64,000 bases of DNA from Chlorokybus atmophyticus (taxonomy: Eukaryota; Streptophyta; Chlorokybophyceae; Chlorokybales; Chlorokybaceae). The stretch spans positions 636,361 to 700,360 of the forward strand of contig RHPI01001715.1 of assembly GCA_009103225.1 (NCBI GenBank). Reading direction: 5' to 3'. Below, one piece after another: positions 59,641-64,000 of the stretch; position 1 is the first letter of the stretch, and the number at the start of each line of letters is the position of its first letter. Under the pieces are notes generated by a model. That model saw only the letters and a program-made list of their open reading frames with translations, did not search any database and was not told the DNA's origin. The translations under genes were made by a program, and so were the position numbers.

Positions 59641-62435
59641 TTCAAAGGACCTCCACAAGCAGACCATTGCTGCGCACTTGTATCGTAACAGTCAAGGCCA
59701 AATTTCGTGATTTTCATGGCCATTTTAGGCCTTATTTGTGAGGTATCGTGTTTTTCATGACTTGTGGCGGATATCGGCGAGTTGCGAGTCTGCCGCAGAT
59801 ATCGTCCAGCCCAGGGCCAGTCTCGAAGACGCCAGGAAACGGAGGGCCAGTCGAAAAGAGCTCGACCAGATTTTTGGAAGGGCTTGGCGCCAAGTAGTAA
59901 AACTTGACCATATAAGCAGCAAATGAGCATCTTTGGTGCGTCGGAAAAGTGTAGAAGTGTACTACAAGATTTTGCAAGAATATTTTAGCTTCTAGTTCCG
60001 TCTAGCGCTGGAATCATCTAGACAGTAGCATGTACTGACTGGTAGGTAAAAAAGTGACATTCTACAATTTGCAATACAACCTTTAGCTCCCTAGTTTTTT
60101 GTGTGCAAGCCTGGTGGTGGTTAGCAGGGGTTGCTAGCGTGTGTCCACTGGTGTGTGCTTGCTTGTATGACGATCCAAGGCGCTAAACGAGTCGGTGTGT
60201 AGCTTGGAGCGCATGCGCATGCGTACGCGAGTGGCGGGGCGCGCATGTGTGCTTGGCAGAGGGGGCAAGATGCCGGTGTGAATACCGTGTCTTTGTGAGA
60301 GGGTTGTTGATTGGACCAACTCACAGATGACAAGGTACGAGCACCGTCACATGTATGGTTCATACAATAACAGAGTACAGTGGCTGTGCTCTGGCGCGAC
60401 TATGCACTTTGTGTGTACCTGTGGTGCACATGGCAATGGGGTGGTGAAGGGGCGCGTTTACGGATGCATGAGATACAAGCGGCAGGATCCGGGCTGTCGG
60501 CGACTGTATCCACTGTTGCCAGGAACCTGGATACAGTGGATACAGTGGCCGTCAGCCCGGATGCTGCCGCTTGTATCTCATGCATCTGTAAACGCGCTCC
60601 TTCACCACCCCGTTGCCATGTGCACCACAAGTACACGCAAAGTGCATAGTTGAGCCAGAGCGCAACCTTGTCACATGTGATTATCAATGGCTGAGGTAGG
60701 GTACACAGCTGCTGGAAGCACTGGATCAGCATGCGCAGGTCATCAATTGCCAATGACACAGCAGAAATAGGTTGAACGCCTTGCCGAGCGGCAATCTTGA
60801 CATACCCTTGACGGAACTCGCGCACGTCTACAGACAAAAGCGAGTTTTCAGTAGACGTGTTGCTGTCCCGGGATGATGCGTTCTAGCAATCTGAACGAGC
60901 ATGTGAGATGTGAGATCACACTGTCAAGTGACATGCTAGCGATCATGCAATGGCCATGGCGGTCGACCCTGAGAGCTTTGCCAATGTGTGTGTCGGTACA
61001 ATGCTAAGCAAAGTAGCTTGTGATGGCAGCGGTAATGTTGAGCTCTGGATGTTGCAGGTAGTTGGTAAACTCTTGCCAACGCGATCGCGTTGATAGCGGG
61101 TGTCATTAGATACAGCTGCGCAGCTGATGCGCTCCATTTCCAGCAGCGTTGACATCACTCGCTCGTGCAGAATGCAGCTAATTACTTGTTGAGGACGAGC
61201 TGTTGCGCATGTCGCGCGTTGAGCGTTAATGTTGCATACGTATTGATATTGTTGTGCGTTGAGCAAAGTGTTGCAAGCACTGTGCAAAGTCCATTTGCAA
61301 AGGGATCAACCACGGTCAGACAACATAACACAAACATTGTGATTTTGCAACTTTGGCAATGCAGTGCAGGCTCCACATCTGCAACTCTTCCCTACCAACA
61401 TATGCTTGAGAGGGTGAGGTAAAATGTTCACTGCATTCACAGTTGTTCATCGTGTAAACCATAGTCATAACGATGAATGTGTTGCATTGCATGGCTTAGG
61501 TATTCTTGCCAAAGTTGGACTGTAGGTAGAATTATTGTTTGTGACAAAAGGATGTACATCGTTCATCGTGTGCAAAGTAGTATAATGGGCGTCGCAGGCC
61601 CAGACGTCCCGTTCAGCCTGGCGACATAATCAAGATTACCGGTAGGTTGCTGTAAGGTGCACGCGGACCAATCATGCAAATTGAACCGCAGGCACTTTCA
61701 CCTATTGTTATACGCACAAGGCAGCTTGCAACATGCCACTCCTATAACCAGCTACCGACATGCACCAGGTCCAGTGCTGCTGGCTGGTTGCCGGTGGAGG
61801 AGGCGGCGAACGAGGCGGCGACCAACCGGCTGTCGGGGTCGGGGTCGGGGTCATCCCCTGCGGGAATGCGACGGGTTACGCCCTGCTCAGCGAGCAGCGA
61901 ACGGCTGGTGAGCGTGTCGCTTGAAGCGCCAAACGCGGCTTAGCACAGCCCCTTTCATCTGCCACGGTTGCTTGGGGCTGCGTAGCATTGCCGTAGAGAG
62001 GAAAGCGGAGCTAGAAAACAACATATCTGTCTGTATCATGCTCGGCTGCTGCTGTCTATTCCTTGCATGGTGCTTGCACCGGCACAGCACGCGTGGTCAT
62101 GTGATGTGACATTACCGCAAGGCTGTCACATCACACACACAGAACGCACGTCCACCCGACGCGCATGGGCAGCTGGAATACCCTCGGGCATTGGTCTTAT
62201 CATGCGCAGTGTGCATGCAAAGCTGTCAGTTGGTTGGCACTTGCGGTGCTCTCGGGCGGTGGTGGTGCACGCTTGTAGGCGTGCACACTCGTAGGCGGCA
62301 CCTCGGGCTATCGTTGTTGTGTCGGACAGCCAGGCTTTGGGCAGAAGCCACTTAGAAGTTGTGTGGTTAGTGCGCCTGTGTGTTTTAGTAATTGTGCTGT
62401 TTCCGTCCGGCTTGCGAGTTGCAGCATAGCAAGCA
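59641..62435. other. Gene-poor region with large hairpin
   Basis: No conserved gene recognised. Holds the 60382-60664 inverted repeat. Short GC-rich frames at 61780-61940 resemble nothing known. Confidence 0.45.
60382..60664. repeat. Large imperfect inverted repeat, arms about 130-140 bp
   Basis: The left arm (about 60382-60521) and right arm (about 60533-60664) are reverse complements with roughly 90% identity by eye. The centre is near GGAACCTGGATA. Because both arms are open, the two strands encode near-identical peptides (ALCVYLWCTWQ, GGEGARL), which is a by-product of the palindrome. Confidence 0.88.
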
Positions 62436-64000
62436 ATGGGCGTTACTCAGCGATGGTAAGCACTCTGGACGTCCTAACCATGCAGCCACGTTTTGTTGTC
62501 TTTGCCTGTGCCTGTGTAAACAACAGTCCTGCTGCCTGGTGCGATTTCTGCATTGCAACATCAGCGATGGCTTTCCTGTGGAACAATGACACATGCACTT
62601 TGTGACCCGCCAGCCTGACTGTGTCTTGCCTTAAGGCTTTGGTCTTGATGAACTGTGCTCAAACGTTGCGGGTGCTGGCAGGCTGAAGCCCAAGGCTTCC
62701 CACTGGCAGCCTGCTGTACAGCTGTCGCTGCTGCTTCAGCTGCTTCTGCTGACGGTGTCCAGCCATCCATATTGCGCTGCCGCCGCTGCAACGCCAAGGC
62801 GCCTGCTGCTCCAGCAACTGGCTGCAGATGTGCCACAGGCGACGGCTTCTGCGGCTGAAGCGCAGGCTTGCAAGCGGATTGATCCTGATGGAGACTATTC
62901 CATCTGGGAGTCCCCCAGCTATGCAAACTGGAGTAGGTGAGGGTGTACTATGCTTGCATGTAGCTTGATTCTTTCCATGGCAGGGGTGTGGTTACTGCCG
63001 TGTCCATTCTGGCAGTTCAATCCTGTCAGACGCGCTCATAAAGTCCTGCGCTGATCCCGGTCGCTCTGCTCAGTCGTGCAGAGAGGTCGCGTGTACATGT
63101 GCACCATGCCAGCAGGGTGCTCTCATACTATTGAGTGTGTGTGCATGAATGCATGGGCGCTGTCTTGTGTCACTGATCTCTCATGGAAGTGCGGTGGCAT
63201 CACTCGTTGTGGCGTTGAATGAGTATGCTGGTTTGCATTTATCAGGAGGCTGCCTCATGGAGAAGGTGCAGAGGCCCATCCTGAGCAGTGGAGAAGGCAT
63301 ATGTATTGTGGAACAGGAATGTGGAATGCCCGTGGCACGGACACTCCAGGTCAGTAGACCTCAGCACCCTGCTTGTCTGCAATAATAATAAGAACATAGT
63401 CCATGTCAGTTGAAGTTGGTCGTAGTTGATATACTGACGTGCAGTTGGTCGCAGGCTTCATTCGCGCTATGCTCGGAGATGTTTTGTCTTATTTTGAGAC
63501 CCCTGTCATGACTGCTGTTCGCTTGATTCTTCTGGTGAGCATTACATCACTATCCTAGAAAGTTTACCTGTCTCTGCCAGTGCTAAAGCGCATAGCGGCG
63601 CGCGCTTCGCGGGCTTTGTGTACAGCATTTCCCTAACAACAACTGTTGTCTAGAACCAAAGTGACCAAATCAGCAAGTATGTGTACCCGTCTGAGGAAGA
63701 TAAGCAATGGAAAGGCGAGAAGAACTACGATCGCTTCATTCAGTGGCGCGTCCCCACTTTGCAGGAAAAGGTCTGTATACATCAGTCATGTTTGGCAGGT
63801 AACCGTGGTTGCTGTGGCTTAAAAGCAGTGCTTGTGCATTCTCCTCAGTCGTTTTCTCTTTGCAGGTGAAACCGGTGCCAGGCTTGAGTGAGGCAGCAGC
63901 CATGTGCCGTGCGCGTGTGTACATGGACACGCGATTTCTTGCGGTCTCTCGCGGTCACGATGGCGAACTCCAAGCATCATTGTGGGAAGGGTCACTGGAT
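62436..64000 (+). CDS. Unrecognised protein with signal peptide, truncated by window end
   Basis: Six exons fit in phase: 62436-62455, 62682-62932, 63246-63349, 63445-63534, 63654-63770 and 63866-64000 (open at the edge). At least 239 aa. The N-terminus has a hydrophobic Leu-rich stretch (LSLLLQLLLLTVSS) after a short basic start, so a signal peptide or organelle-targeting sequence is likely. Then an Ala-rich segment, RIDPDGDYSIWESPSYANW, GEGICIVEQECGMPVA, IRAMLGDVLSYFETPVM, KYVYPSEEDKQWKGEKNYDR and EAAAMCRARVYMDTRFLAV. I do not recognise the family. The exon 2 donor was chosen as GTAGGT because it keeps frame. Confidence 0.6.

Noticed and set aside
60380-60837. Opposed ORFs as a gene pair
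   Set aside because: Their similarity is produced by the inverted repeat itself.

Overview
The window is nuclear DNA from a eukaryote, most likely a chlorophyte green alga. The genes are split by many GT-AG introns and two probable GC-AG introns. The protein set includes plant-lineage families: an HHL1-type thylakoid protein, a membrane-anchored ankyrin-repeat acyl-CoA-binding protein, a probable plastid EamA transporter and a plant-type NUP50. A CblD (MMADHC) protein of vitamin B12 metabolism is also present; B12-using algae have it and land plants generally do not. The two retroelements are types described in volvocine algae. No rRNA, tRNA, CRISPR array or bacterial operon was seen.

Layout of genes: HHL1 (+, 128-1198); alpha/beta hydrolase with an HGCTH motif (-, 1782-3931); ceramidase-superfamily membrane protein (+, 5072-6536); MMADHC (-, 6554-8049); DUF1499 protein (-, 9485-10791); ACBP-ankyrin protein (+, 11022-12737); a poor, partly tandem-duplicated stretch after a C31-N-G73 assembly join (13.5-17.4 kb); EamA transporter (+, 17466-19864); PHD plus SAP30-like protein (-, 22410-24075); SDHB (+, 24879-26466); NUP50 (+, 27292-29636); AT-rich gap (29.6-33.5 kb); RING-CH protein (+, 33538-35206); SSU72 (-, 36680-37762); NDUFB10 (+, 38586-38973); AT-rich gap; UDP-glucose 4-epimerase (+, 42155-44907); an intact Penelope-like retroelement (-, about 45111-48837); WD40-like protein (-, 49755-52074); SelM/Sep15-family thioredoxin-like protein (+, 52731-53418); a decayed DIRS-type tyrosine-recombinase retroelement (about 55.4-59.6 kb); a large DNA hairpin (60.38-60.66 kb); and an unrecognised gene running off the right edge (+, 62436-64000).

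The genes are unrelated housekeeping and organelle functions: respiratory complexes I and II, PSII maintenance, B12 trafficking, lipid handling, nuclear transport, RNA polymerase II CTD dephosphorylation, chromatin and ER redox. No operon-like logic is expected or seen. For every host gene the exon chain was rebuilt by hand from splice sites, and reading phase was checked across each junction. First exons are the least certain.

The most interesting item is the Penelope-like element. Its single uninterrupted 953-aa ORF carries a GIY-YIG endonuclease module at the N-terminus, ahead of the reverse transcriptase; the canonical order is the reverse. The element is bounded by a perfect 32-bp direct repeat just downstream of the GALE stop codon. 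Second is a DIRS/Kangaroo-like relic whose recombinase remnant lies antisense to its RT-RNase H.
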